The notes: generated from the letters alone by a model not told the origin. A stretch of DNA of 64,000 nt from Streptomyces goshikiensis (GCF_014650555.1 NZ_BMVE01000002.1:682001-746000), one strand, 5' to 3'; counted from the stretch's first letter, positions 24,264 through 32,721 are shown. A program made the numbers and translations.

Positions 24264-25175
24264 ATGATGGATGAGCTGCCCCTGGACCAGGTACGGACCC
24301 TGCTCGCGGTCGTGGACGAGGGCACCTTCGACGCGGCGGCCGCCGCCCTGCACGTCACGCCCTCCGCCATCAGCCAGCGGGTCAAGGCGCTGGAGCAGCG
24401 CACCGGGCGGGTGCTGCTGATGCGGAGCAAGCCGGTACGGGCGACCGAGTCCGGGCAGGTGGTGATCCGGTTCGCGCGCCAGCTGGCCCGGCTGGAGCGC
24501 GACGCGCGGGCCGAGCTGGGCATGGGCGCGGCGCAGGGGCTGGGGCCCGTACGGCTGCCGATCGCGGTGAACGCGGACTCGCTCGCCACCTGGTTCCTGC
24601 CGGCGCTGGCCCGGGTCCCGCAGGACCCGCCGGTCTGCTTCGAGCTGCACCGCGAGGACGAGTCCCATACGACGGCGCTGCTGCGGGAGGGGCAGGTGAT
24701 GGCGGCGGTCACCTCCTCCCCGGACCCGGTGGCGGGGTGCACCGCACGCGCGCTGGGCCTCGCGCGGTACCTGCCGGTCGCGAGCCCGGCCTTCGCCGAA
24801 CGGCACCTCACCGGCGCCCTGGCGCGGGACCTGCGCAAGGCGCCGGTGATCGTGTTCGACCGGCGGGACGACCTCCAGGACGCGTTCCTGCGCTCCCTGG
24901 TGGGGCCGGACGCCGCGGCCTCGCCGGCCCGCCACCACGTGCCCACCTCCGAGGGGTACTGCGACGCGGTCGCCGCCGGGCTGGGGTGGGGGCTGGTCCC
25001 GGACTCGCAGGCGGAGCCGCTGGTGCGGTCGGGGGAACTGCTGCTGCTGGCGCCGCGGCGGCCGATGGACGTACCGCTGTACTGGCAGCAGTGGAAGCTG
25101 GACTCCCCGGCGCTGTCGCTGGTGGCCGCCGTGGTCGCGGGGGCGGCGGCCGAGGCCCTGCTGCCCGTCGGCTGA
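24264..25175 (+). CDS. lysG: LysR-family regulator (LysG/ArgP type)
   Basis: Predicted 303-aa LysR-type transcription factor. The N-terminal winged helix-turn-helix spans residues 5-64 (LLAVVDEGTFDAAAAALHVTPSAISQRVKALE), followed by a periplasmic-binding-protein-like effector domain. The phrase MRSKPVRATESGQVV and the short effector domain match the ArgP/LysG branch. It should bind the AT-rich site in the gap and activate the divergent exporter gene. Two ATG codons in a row (24264, 24267) make the first residue uncertain. Confidence 0.9.
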   Translation: MMDELPLDQVRTLLAVVDEGTFDAAAAALHVTPSAISQRVKALEQRTGRVLLMRSKPVRATESGQVVIRFARQLARLERDARAELGMGAAQGLGPVRLPIAVNADSLATWFLPALARVPQDPPVCFELHREDESHTTALLREGQVMAAVTSSPDPVAGCTARALGLARYLPVASPAFAERHLTGALARDLRKAPVIVFDRRDDLQDAFLRSLVGPDAAASPARHHVPTSEGYCDAVAAGLGWGLVPDSQAEPLVRSGELLLLAPRRPMDVPLYWQQWKLDSPALSLVAAVVAGAAAEALLPVG

Positions 25176-25199
25176 CGGCCGGCGACTGACGGCTTGCGG

Positions 25200-25712
25200 C
25201 TACAGCTTGCGGAAGTCCCAGGACACGACCGACTCCGGGGTGAGGCGGATCCAGGCGTGCCGCCCGTCGTGGGGCATCTCCTCGATGCCGAAGTTCTTGG
25301 CCGGGAAGATCCGCTCGGCCTCCGCCAGCTCCGGGCACGGCTCGCCCGTCCGCGGGGCCTCGCCCACGAACACGGCGGTGCCCGACAGCTCGACCCCGCG
25401 CAGTTCGTCGTACGCCTCGCCCGCGTCCACGACGACCGAGATCCGGGGGTCCTTGCGCAGATCGGCCCAGCGGCGGCTGCGCGTGATCGAGTACAGCCAC
25501 AGCGAGCGGCCGTCCCAGGCGAACCACAGCGCGCCCACGTGCGGGCGGCCGTCCGGGGAGACCGTCGCGACCCGGCAGGTGCGCTGCTCGCGCAGGAAGG
25601 CGTCCACCTCGGCGTCGGTCATCATGATGCGGCGCCCGCGCCGCTGAGCCCCCTCGGCCGGCTGGGCGCCGGCCGTCCGCTCCGCACCGTCCACGGTTCC
25701 GCTCCCCTTCAC
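25200..25712 (-). CDS. Pyridoxamine 5'-phosphate oxidase-family flavoprotein
   Basis: Predicted 170-aa split-barrel protein of the PPOX family, FMN- or F420-dependent. The core begins at DAFLREQRTCRVATVSPDGRPHVGALWFAWDG at about residues 37-68 and continues with SRRWADLRKDPRISVVVDAGE. Whether it uses FMN or F420 and which substrate it reduces cannot be told. The GTG at 25712 is the longest start, but it lies inside a dyad; GTG at 25694 or the tandem ATGs near residue 30 are also possible. Confidence 0.8.
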   Translation of the reverse strand: MKGSGTVDGAERTAGAQPAEGAQRRGRRIMMTDAEVDAFLREQRTCRVATVSPDGRPHVGALWFAWDGRSLWLYSITRSRRWADLRKDPRISVVVDAGEAYDELRGVELSGTAVFVGEAPRTGEPCPELAEAERIFPAKNFGIEEMPHDGRHAWIRLTPESVVSWDFRKL

Positions 25713-25729
25713 ATCTGACTATGTGTCAG
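25710..25729. promoter_or_regulatory. Nested dyads in a divergent promoter
   Basis: CTGAC-TATGT-GTCAG (25715-25729) and CACAT-N6-ATGTG (25710-25725) overlap between the PPOX gene and the isochorismatase-like gene. Candidate binding site for a TetR-like or similar dimeric regulator; none is encoded nearby. Confidence 0.4.
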
Positions 25730-25769
25730 GAATCATGAGGGTTCTTCGGCCACCACGCCAGGGGGAGAC

Positions 25770-26384
25770 ATGCCGCGACTCGATTCCGCCACCACCGCGC
25801 TGCTCACCGTCGAGTGCCAGAACGGCGTCGTCGGCGACGAGAGCGCCCTCCCCGAACTGGCCAAGGAGGCCAGGGACTCCGGGATGCTGGGCCGGGTCGC
25901 CGCCCTGGTCGACGCCGCGCACGCGGCCGGCGTACAGGTGCTGCACGCGGTCGCCGAGCGGCGGCCGGACGGGCGCGGCGCCAACACCAACGCGCGGCTG
26001 TTCCGGGCCGCCGGGAAGCTCCCGGTGCGCCAGCTCACCGGGAGCCGGGCGGTCGAGGTCGCCGCCCCCATCGAGGTCGCCGCCGACGACCTGGTGCTGC
26101 GGCGGCTGCACGGGCTGTCCCCGATGGCCGGAACCGACCTGGACCCGCTGCTGCGCAACCTCGGCATCCGCACCCTGGTCGTGACCGGGGTCTCCTCGAA
26201 CATCGCCATCCCGAACACGGTCTTCGACGCCGTCAACCTCGGCTATCAGGTGGTGGTCCCCTCGGACGCCATCACCGGGGTGCCCGCCTCCTACACCGCC
26301 GAGGTCATCCGCAACTCCCTCGCGCTGGTCGCGGCCATCACCACCACCGAAGCCCTGACGACGGAGTGGGCGCTGCCGCGCTGA
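25770..26384 (+). CDS. Isochorismatase-fold protein lacking the catalytic triad
   Basis: Predicted 204-aa protein with the complete isochorismatase/cysteine-hydrolase fold: ALLTVECQNGVVG start, AGTDLDPLLRNLGIRTLVVTGV, and NLGYQVVVPSDAIT. The triad is altered at all three places as I align it: Asp is E15, Lys is R111, and the nucleophile Cys is A146 in SSNIAIPNT. Standard cysteine-hydrolase chemistry is therefore unlikely. It could be a pseudo-enzyme or could bind a ligand without hydrolysing it. ATG is preceded by GGGGGAGA. Confidence 0.85.
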   Translation: MPRLDSATTALLTVECQNGVVGDESALPELAKEARDSGMLGRVAALVDAAHAAGVQVLHAVAERRPDGRGANTNARLFRAAGKLPVRQLTGSRAVEVAAPIEVAADDLVLRRLHGLSPMAGTDLDPLLRNLGIRTLVVTGVSSNIAIPNTVFDAVNLGYQVVVPSDAITGVPASYTAEVIRNSLALVAAITTTEALTTEWALPR

Positions 26385-26481
26385 GCAACTCCGTGGCTGC
26401 GATCACCGTCGGGCAGTATGTTCACTCCATGCCGGAGGCCGATGGTGGGGGCGTCCGTGGATTGCAAGGTTGAAGAGATAG

Positions 26482-27333
26482 GTGGCCTGGGAAGTGCTGG
26501 AAGAGGTCGCAGCGACCCGCTACGTCACGCCCTTGCGTGAGGGCGGCTCGCTCCCGGGGATCGTCGAGGCCGACGACCTGGGGACGTACGTCATGAAATT
26601 CACCGGAGCCGGACAGGGACGCAAGACCCTCGTCGCGGAGGTCATCTGCGGCCGCCTGGCCCAGCGCCTGGGCCTGCGGGTGCCGCGGCTGGTCCAGATG
26701 CAGCTCGACCCCGTCATCGGGCTCGGCGAGCCCGACCAGGAGGTCCAGGAGCTGCTCAAGGCCAGCGGCGGGCTGAACCTCGGGATGGACTACCTGCCGG
26801 GCTCGATCGGCTTCGACCCGCTCGCGTACCAGGTGGACCCCGTCGAGGCGGGGCGCGTCGTCTGGTTCGACGCGCTGATCAACAACGTCGACCGCTCCTG
26901 GCGCAACCCCAACATGCTGGTGTGGCACGGCGAGCTCTGGCTCATCGACCACGGCGCCACCATGATCTGGCACCACAACTGGCCCACCGCCGAGGCCGCC
27001 GCCGCCAAGCCCTACAACGCCTCCGACCACGTCCTCGCCCCGGTCGGCCCCGACATCGCGCGGGCCGCCGCCGAGCTGGCGCCGCGCGTGACGAGGGAAC
27101 TGCTCACCGAGGTCGCGGCCGAGGTCCCGGACGAGTGGCTGGTCGACGAGCCCGGCTTCGACTCGACGGACGCGCTGCGCCGGGCCTATGTGGAGGTACT
27201 GCTGCCGCGCGCCGCTACGATCCACGAGCGGATCACGATGGAGGCCGAGGTGAAGGCCCGGTCCGGTCCGCCGGGCTGGCTCGCCGAGCGCCTCGCCCCC
27301 CAGCCCCACCGGAAGAAGAGCGACAGCGAGTGA
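26482..27333 (+). CDS. HipA-like kinase family protein
   Basis: Predicted 283-aa protein related to the kinase part of HipA and the PI3/4-kinase-like fold. The catalytic region reads NNVDRSWRNPNML (Asp and Asn at about residues 137 and 144), and LWLIDHGATM supplies the metal-binding Asp near residue 156. It lacks the N-terminal subdomain of true HipA, and there is no HipB gene beside it. The start is GTG; TGAAGAGA lies about nine bases upstream. Its stop overlaps the DUF3037 gene (GTGA), so the two form a fixed pair. The substrate is unknown. Confidence 0.82.
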   Translation: MAWEVLEEVAATRYVTPLREGGSLPGIVEADDLGTYVMKFTGAGQGRKTLVAEVICGRLAQRLGLRVPRLVQMQLDPVIGLGEPDQEVQELLKASGGLNLGMDYLPGSIGFDPLAYQVDPVEAGRVVWFDALINNVDRSWRNPNMLVWHGELWLIDHGATMIWHHNWPTAEAAAAKPYNASDHVLAPVGPDIARAAAELAPRVTRELLTEVAAEVPDEWLVDEPGFDSTDALRRAYVEVLLPRAATIHERITMEAEVKARSGPPGWLAERLAPQPHRKKSDSE

Positions 27334-27713
27334 CCAAGCGGGACGTGTTCGAGTACGCGCTGGTGCGTGTGGTGCCCCGGATGGAGCGCGGCGAGTGTTT
27401 CAACGCCGGCGTGATCGTCTACTGCCGGGCGAAGTCCTACGTCGCCGCGCGCACCCACCTGGACGAGGCCAAGCTCCTCGCCCTGGACCCCAAGGCCGAC
27501 GTGGCCGGGGTACGGGCCGCGCTGCGCGCGGTCGAGGGGCTGTGCGCGGGCGGTGAGAGCGCCGGCCAGGCCGCGGGCGACGAGCCGGGACGCCGGTTCC
27601 GCTGGCTGATCGCCCCGCGCAGCACGGTGGTCCAGCCGGGCCCGGTGCACACCGGTCTGACGGCGGACCCGGAGGCGGAAGTGGAACGGCTGCTCGACCT
27701 GTTGGTGCGCTGA
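27330..27713 (+). CDS. DUF3037 family protein
   Basis: Predicted 127-aa protein of DUF3037. It starts FEYALVRVVPRMERGECFNAGVIVYC, the hallmark of the family, and ends with HTGLTADPEAEVERLLDLLV. The function is unknown. The GTG overlaps the stop of the HipA-like gene, and this pairing is widespread as I recall it, which suggests the two proteins work on the same target. Confidence 0.85.
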   Translation: MTKRDVFEYALVRVVPRMERGECFNAGVIVYCRAKSYVAARTHLDEAKLLALDPKADVAGVRAALRAVEGLCAGGESAGQAAGDEPGRRFRWLIAPRSTVVQPGPVHTGLTADPEAEVERLLDLLVR

Positions 27714-27749
27714 TCGCCGTACCGCCCGGAGCCCTGGGACCCGATGCCG

Positions 27750-27778
27750 TTGACACCGGGTGCCAGGGCTCCTAGCGT
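27750..27778 (+). promoter_or_regulatory. Housekeeping promoter for fabG-like operon
   Basis: TTGACA (27750-27755), 17-bp spacer and TAGCGT (27773-27778): a near-consensus vegetative sigma-factor promoter, about 75 bp before the SDR start codon. Confidence 0.8.
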
Positions 27779-27857
27779 CTCCTCAGCTGAGGCTACTAAG
27801 CGGTTGCTCACCCATCGGGCGCCGCTGTCGAGGATTCCAAGGGCGAGGAGATCCAGC

Positions 27858-28619
27858 ATGTCCACCACCGAGCAGCGCATCGCGATCGTGACCGGGGCGG
27901 CCCGGGGCATCGGCGCGGCCACCGCCGTACGCCTGGCCGCCGAAGGCCGTGCCGTCGCCGTACTCGACCTCGACGAAGCGGCCTGCAAGGACACCGTGGA
28001 GGCGATCACGGCGGCGGGCGGCACGGCCCTCGCGGTCGGCTGCGACGTCTCCGACGCAGCCCAGGTGGAGGCCGCCGTCGAGCGCGTCGCGAGCACCCTG
28101 GGCGCCCCGACCATCCTGGTGAACAACGCGGGCGTGCTGCGCGACAACCTGCTGTTCAAGATGAGCGAGACCGACTGGGACACCGTCATGAACGTGCACC
28201 TGCGCGGTGCGTTCCTGATGTCGAGGGCCTGTCAGAAGCACATGGTGGAGGCGAAGTTCGGCCGTATCGTCAACCTGTCCAGCAGCTCCGCGCTGGGCAA
28301 CCGCGGTCAGCTCAACTACTCCGCCGCCAAGGCGGGCCTGCAGGGCTTCACCAAGACCCTGGCCATCGAGCTCGGCAAGTTCGGCGTCACCGCCAACGCC
28401 GTTGCTCCCGGCTTCATCGTCACCGAGATGACCGCCCAGACGGCCGCCCGCGTCGGCATGGGCTTCGAGGACTTCCAGGCCGCCGCCGCCACCCAGATCC
28501 CGGTGCAGCGCGTCGGCCGTCCGGACGACATCGCCAACGCCATCGCGTTCTTCACGGGCGAGGCCGCCGGCTTCGTCTCCGGCCAGGTCATGTACGTGGC
28601 CGGCGGCCCGCTCAACTGA
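27858..28619 (+). CDS. fabG: 3-oxoacyl-ACP reductase (SDR family)
   Basis: Predicted 253-aa classical short-chain dehydrogenase. It has the NADPH motif TGAARGIG at about residues 13-20, NNAG at 90-93, catalytic Ser in NLSSSSALG, and YSAAK with the catalytic Tyr/Lys near residues 154-158. The closest family in sequence style is FabG, which reduces beta-ketoacyl chains, but SDR substrate range cannot be fixed by eye. ATG has CGAGGAG upstream. It is followed 21 bp later by a second SDR, so the two are probably one operon from the TTGACA promoter. Confidence 0.85.
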   Translation: MSTTEQRIAIVTGAARGIGAATAVRLAAEGRAVAVLDLDEAACKDTVEAITAAGGTALAVGCDVSDAAQVEAAVERVASTLGAPTILVNNAGVLRDNLLFKMSETDWDTVMNVHLRGAFLMSRACQKHMVEAKFGRIVNLSSSSALGNRGQLNYSAAKAGLQGFTKTLAIELGKFGVTANAVAPGFIVTEMTAQTAARVGMGFEDFQAAAATQIPVQRVGRPDDIANAIAFFTGEAAGFVSGQVMYVAGGPLN

Positions 28620-28640
28620 CGAGAGGCAGGGTCCACCGTC

Positions 28641-29405
28641 ATGACGGACGGCAACAGCAACAACAGCGGCAAGGTCGCGCTGATCACCGGGGCCAGCCGG
28701 GGGATCGGCTACGGCATCGCCGAGTCGCTCGTCGCGCGCGGCGACCGGCTCTGCATCACCGGACGCAACGAGGACGCCCTCAAGGCGGCCGTGGAGCGGC
28801 TCGGGGCGGACCGGGTGATCGGGGTGGCCGGGAAGGCGCACGACGAGGCCCACCAGGCCCACGCCGTGGAGCGGGCGATGGAGGCCTTCGGCCGCGTCGA
28901 CTTCCTGATCAACAACGCGGGAACCAATCCCGTCTTCGGACCGATCGCCGACCTGGACCTCGGCGTCGCCCGCAAGGTCTTCGAGACCAACGTGATCTCG
29001 GCGCTCGGCTTCGCCCAGCGGACCTGGCACGCCTGGCAGAAGGACAACGGCGGGGCGATCGTGAACATCGCCTCCATCGCCGGCGTCTCCGCCTCGCCCT
29101 TCATCGGCGCGTACGGGATGAGCAAGGCCGCCATGGTCAACCTCACCCTCCAGCTCGCCCACGAGATGGCTCCGGGGGTGCGGGTCAACGCGATCGCCCC
29201 CGCGGTGGTCAAGACCAAGTTCGCGCAGGCGCTCTACGAGGGCCGCGAGGAGGAGGCCGCCGCGGCCTATCCGCTCGGCCGGCTGGGGGTCCCGGAGGAC
29301 ATCGGCGGGGCCGCCGCATTTCTTACATCTGCACAAGCGGAATGGATCACGGGCCAAACTCTCGTCGTCGACGGCGGAATGTTCCTCAATGCCGGAGTCC
29401 ACTGA
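28641..29405 (+). CDS. SDR family oxidoreductase
   Basis: Predicted 254-aa short-chain dehydrogenase. Its motifs are TGASRGIGYG (about residues 17-26), NNAG (about 91-94), NIASIAG with the catalytic Ser, and YGMSK with Tyr/Lys near 156-160; the C-terminus ends in the usual VDGG. The substrate is unknown. It shares the operon with the FabG-like gene and is closed by a strong hairpin. Confidence 0.87.
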   Translation: MTDGNSNNSGKVALITGASRGIGYGIAESLVARGDRLCITGRNEDALKAAVERLGADRVIGVAGKAHDEAHQAHAVERAMEAFGRVDFLINNAGTNPVFGPIADLDLGVARKVFETNVISALGFAQRTWHAWQKDNGGAIVNIASIAGVSASPFIGAYGMSKAAMVNLTLQLAHEMAPGVRVNAIAPAVVKTKFAQALYEGREEEAAAAYPLGRLGVPEDIGGAAAFLTSAQAEWITGQTLVVDGGMFLNAGVH

Positions 29406-29417
29406 CCGATAATCGGA

Positions 29418-29448
29418 CGCATTTGCCTCCCGAAGGGAGGCAAATGCG
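29418..29448. terminator. 14-bp perfect hairpin after the SDR operon
   Basis: CGCATTTGCCTCCC and GGGAGGCAAATGCG pair perfectly around GAA. There is no T-run, but the stem is long and unusually AT-containing for this genome. Confidence 0.85.
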
Positions 29449-29495
29449 TACCTAATACGCACGAATTCGGTCAAGTGCCTCACGAAACCTGCCCA

Positions 29496-29523
29496 TTGGA
29501 TTTGGTGAGCACTGCGGTAGGGT
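29496..29523 (+). promoter_or_regulatory. Candidate promoter for the peptide-binding lipoprotein
   Basis: TTGGAT (29496-29501), 16-bp spacer, TAGGGT (29518-29523), 34 bp before the start codon. Confidence 0.5.
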
Positions 29524-29557
29524 CTGCCGCACCCCTGGCTGATCGAGGAGCGTGCAC

Positions 29558-31141
29558 GTGTTCATCCGGACCAGATGCCTGCAGATCACTGCGGCCCTTG
29601 CGTCCATATCCCTGCTCGCCGGATGCGGCCTGCTGTCGGACGACAAGGGCGAAACCGCCCAGAAGATCGTCGTCGGCACGACGAGCGCCCCGAGCACCCT
29701 CGATCCCGCGGCCGCCTGGGACGGTTCCTGGGAGCTGTACCGGAACGTCTACCAGACCCTGCTGGCGTTCCCCACGGGTGCCGCCAAGCCCCAGCCGGAC
29801 GCCGCCCAGAACTGCGAGTTCACGGACTCCAAGAGCGAGTCCTACCGCTGCACCCTGAAAAAGGGCCTGAAGTTCTCCAACGGGGAACCGCTCGACGCCA
29901 AGGCGGTCAAGTACTCCCTGGACCGGATCCGGACCATCGCCCACAAGAACGGTCCCAAGGACCTCTTCGGCAGCCTGGACAAGATCGAGACCGTCGACGC
30001 GCTCACGGTCGTCTTCCACCTCAAGGCCCCGGACGCCACGTTCCCGTTCGTCCTCGGCTCGCCCGCCGCCTCCCTGGTGGCGCCCAAGGAGTACCCGGCC
30101 GACAAGGCGCGGGAGAGCGACAAGATCGTCGGCTCCGGCCCGTACGTCCTCCAGTCGTACAAGGAGGGCAGCGAGGCGGTCCTCACCAAGAACGAGAGCT
30201 ACACCGGCTTCGCGAACCGCAAGAACGACGCCGTCACCATCCGGTACTTCGCGGAATCCAAGAAGATGGTCGACGCGCTCAAGAACAAGGAGATCGACGC
30301 GACCTACCGAGGCCTGTCCGCCTCGGAGATCACGGACCTCCAGAGCCCCGAGTCCCACAACGCGGGCGTCCAGGTCGTCGAGAACACCGGCGCCGAGATC
30401 CGCTACCTGGTCTTCAACCCGCAGGACCCGCAGGTCAACAAGCTGCCGGTGCGCAAGGCGATCGCCCAGATCATCGACCGCGGCACGCTCGTCGCCAAGG
30501 TCTACCAGGGCACGGCCGAGCCGCTGTACTCCATGGTCCCCAAGGGCGTCGTGGGCCACAAGACGCCCTTCTACGACGTGTACGGCCACGCCGACGTCGC
30601 CAAGGCGAAGAAGATCCTCAAGGACGCCGGCATCACCCAGCCGGTGGAGCTGACCTTCTGGTACACCACCGACCGCTACGGCGCCTCCACGGCGGACGAG
30701 TTCACCGAGATCAAGCGGCAGCTCGACGAGAGCGGCCTCTTCAAGATCACCCTGCGCGGGCAGCCCTGGAAGACCTTCCAGGAGGGCTACAAGAGCGGCC
30801 AGTACCCGGTCTTCGGCCGCGGCTGGTTCCCCGACTTCCCGGACCCGGACAACTTCATCGCGCCGTTCGTCGGCAAGGAGAACGCGGTCGGCACCCCGTA
30901 CGAGCCCAACGAGATCCTCACCGACCTGCTGCCCAACTCGCGCCGCGAGAGCGACCGCTCGGCCGGCGCCAAGCAGTTCGAGCAGGCCCAGGCGATCTTC
31001 GCCCAGGACGTCCGCCTGCTGCCGCTGTGGCAGGGCAAGCTGTACGTCGCCGCCCGCGAGGACATCGCCGGCGCCGAGCGGTCCCTGGACCCGCAGACCG
31101 CCATGCAGATGTGGGAGATGTACCGCAAGACCAGCTGGTAG
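29558..31141 (+). CDS. ABC transporter solute-binding lipoprotein, family 5
   Basis: Predicted 527-aa extracellular lipoprotein that binds peptides or similar solutes (SBP_bac_5, DppA/OppA-like). The lipobox LLAGC places the lipidated cysteine at residue 23. The mature part has the family landmarks: RNVYQTLLAFPTG, CTLKKGLKFSNGEPLDAKAVKYSLDRI and the DFPDPDNF loop. I start at the second GTG, seven bases after GAGGAG, rather than the GTG at 29552, which would be one base away. No permease or ATPase genes lie nearby, so it is an orphan receptor or serves a remote transporter. A terminator follows. Confidence 0.9.
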   Translation: MFIRTRCLQITAALASISLLAGCGLLSDDKGETAQKIVVGTTSAPSTLDPAAAWDGSWELYRNVYQTLLAFPTGAAKPQPDAAQNCEFTDSKSESYRCTLKKGLKFSNGEPLDAKAVKYSLDRIRTIAHKNGPKDLFGSLDKIETVDALTVVFHLKAPDATFPFVLGSPAASLVAPKEYPADKARESDKIVGSGPYVLQSYKEGSEAVLTKNESYTGFANRKNDAVTIRYFAESKKMVDALKNKEIDATYRGLSASEITDLQSPESHNAGVQVVENTGAEIRYLVFNPQDPQVNKLPVRKAIAQIIDRGTLVAKVYQGTAEPLYSMVPKGVVGHKTPFYDVYGHADVAKAKKILKDAGITQPVELTFWYTTDRYGASTADEFTEIKRQLDESGLFKITLRGQPWKTFQEGYKSGQYPVFGRGWFPDFPDPDNFIAPFVGKENAVGTPYEPNEILTDLLPNSRRESDRSAGAKQFEQAQAIFAQDVRLLPLWQGKLYVAAREDIAGAERSLDPQTAMQMWEMYRKTSW

Positions 31142-31182
31142 CGGAGCCCCGCCCGCTCCGGCTCCTGCCCCGGCACCCGGCC

Positions 31183-31215
31183 CGCCCCACCTGCCCTCGA
31201 CGGGCGGGTGGGGCG
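31183..31215 (+). terminator. Terminator after the SBP gene
   Basis: CGCCCCACCTGCCC pairs over 14 positions (one G-U) with GGGCGGGTGGGGCG around a TCGAC loop, followed by TT. Confidence 0.85.
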
Positions 31216-31303
31216 TTGTCAGTGGCCCCCGGTAAGTTCGGATCAGTTGCCCGGCGCGGTCGGGCGAAGCAGTGTGAAAGAACCTGTACCGGAGGTTGTA
31301 GAC

Positions 31304-31981
31304 GTGACCCAGATGCTGCCCGAGTCCTGGCTCCCCGTCCTCGGCGGAGAGCTGGAGCAGCCCTACTTCAAAGAGCTCACCGAGTTCGTAGAGAAGGAGC
31401 GGGCGAACGGGCCGGTCTACCCGCCCCGAGAGCAGGTCTTCGCCGCCCTGGACGCCACGCCGTTCGACAAGGTCAAGGTCCTCGTCCTCGGCCAGGACCC
31501 GTACCACGGCGCCGGCCAGGGCCACGGCCTGTGCTTCTCCGTGCGGCCGGGGATCAAGACCCCGCCCTCGCTGCGCAACATCTACAAGGAGATGAAGGAG
31601 GAGCTCGGCCTCCCGGTCCCGGACAACGGGTACCTGATGCCGTGGGCCGAGCAGGGCGTCCTGCTGCTCAACGCGGTCCTCACCGTCCGCGAGGCCGAGC
31701 CCAACTCGCACAAGGGCAAGGGCTGGGAGAAGTTCACCGACGCGGTGATCCGCGCCGTGTCCGAGCGCCCCGACCCGGTCGTCTTCGTGCTCTGGGGCGC
31801 CTACGCCCAGAAGAAGATCCCGCTGATCGACGAGGAGCGGCACGTCATCGTCAAGGGCGCCCACCCCTCGCCGCTGTCGGCGAAGAAGTTCTTCGGCTCC
31901 CGGCCCTTCACGCAGATCAACGAGGCCGTCGCGGCCCAGGGCCATGAGCCGATCGACTGGCGGATCCCGGACCTGGGCTGA
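31304..31981 (+). CDS. ung: Uracil-DNA glycosylase
   Basis: Predicted 225-aa family-1 uracil-DNA glycosylase, which removes uracil from DNA in base-excision repair. The catalytic water-activating Asp is D65 in GQDPYHG, and the minor-groove loop HPSPLSA contains the second catalytic His at about residue 187. The GTG start has GGAGGT seven bases upstream; the frame is open for 32 codons further 5', but those overlap the terminator of the previous gene. Length fits the family. Confidence 0.96.
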   Translation: MTQMLPESWLPVLGGELEQPYFKELTEFVEKERANGPVYPPREQVFAALDATPFDKVKVLVLGQDPYHGAGQGHGLCFSVRPGIKTPPSLRNIYKEMKEELGLPVPDNGYLMPWAEQGVLLLNAVLTVREAEPNSHKGKGWEKFTDAVIRAVSERPDPVVFVLWGAYAQKKIPLIDEERHVIVKGAHPSPLSAKKFFGSRPFTQINEAVAAQGHEPIDWRIPDLG

Positions 31982-32076
31982 CGCCCCACCGCGCCTCGGC
32001 GCCATTGCCGGTGCCTCCGGCTAGCGTTTCGACGAGCAGACCGGAGCAGGTCTGGCGGATCGAGCCGGAGGCCGCG

Positions 32077-32721
32077 GTGACTGAGCAGCAGGAGGCGTCG
32101 GAGGACGCCGTCATGACCAGGATCGGCCAGGCGGTCATCCTGCTGCACGCCGGGGACCGCGAGGAGGCCCGCAACCGGCTCGGCGAGATCTGGGCCGAGA
32201 TCGGCGCCGAGGGCGACTCCCTCCACCGGTGCACGCTCGCGCACTACATGGCCGACGCCCAGGACGATCCCGCCGACGAGCTGGCCTGGGACCTGCGGGC
32301 CCTCACCGCCGCCGACGGGCTCCGCCCGGGGGAGGAGCCGGGGCTGCCGCCGGGCCGGCGGCCGGGCCACGGGGTGAGCCCGACGCCCGGCGAGGGGCCG
32401 GGCCGGGCGCCCGGCGAGGGGGCGGGCCAGACCATCGGCGAGGGGGCGGGTCAGGGCGTGGGCCAGGGGGTGCGCCCCGGGCCCCAGCAGGCCGTCCGGG
32501 TGTTCTACCCCTCGCTGCACCTCAGCCTCGCCGCCGACTACGTGAAACTCCGCCGGCCCGAGGCCGCCCGGGTCCACCTGGCCCGGGCCCGGGCCGCCAC
32601 CGGCGCCCTCGCCGACGACGGCTACGGGAACGGGGTCCGGGCCGCCATCGCCCGCCTGGAGCGGCGGCTCGCGGCGGAACCCGGCGAGGGGCCCCGCCCG
32701 TTCCCCGAGCAGTATTCGTAG
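32077..32721 (+). CDS. Hypothetical TPR-like protein with Gly/Pro-rich insert
   Basis: Predicted 214-aa cytoplasmic protein of unknown function. Two helical blocks (about residues 1-85: AVILLHAGDREEARNRLGEIWAEIG; and 140-205: LAADYVKLRRPEAARVHLARARA) resemble tetratricopeptide repeats. Between them lies a roughly 55-residue low-complexity insert built on GEGAGQ/PGEGPG units. As I recall, related Streptomyces proteins go straight from one helical block to the other, so the insert looks like a local expansion. GTG is chosen because the conserved part begins at TEQQEASEDAV; the open frame continues 24 codons upstream. Confidence 0.65.
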   Translation: MTEQQEASEDAVMTRIGQAVILLHAGDREEARNRLGEIWAEIGAEGDSLHRCTLAHYMADAQDDPADELAWDLRALTAADGLRPGEEPGLPPGRRPGHGVSPTPGEGPGRAPGEGAGQTIGEGAGQGVGQGVRPGPQQAVRVFYPSLHLSLAADYVKLRRPEAARVHLARARAATGALADDGYGNGVRAAIARLERRLAAEPGEGPRPFPEQYS

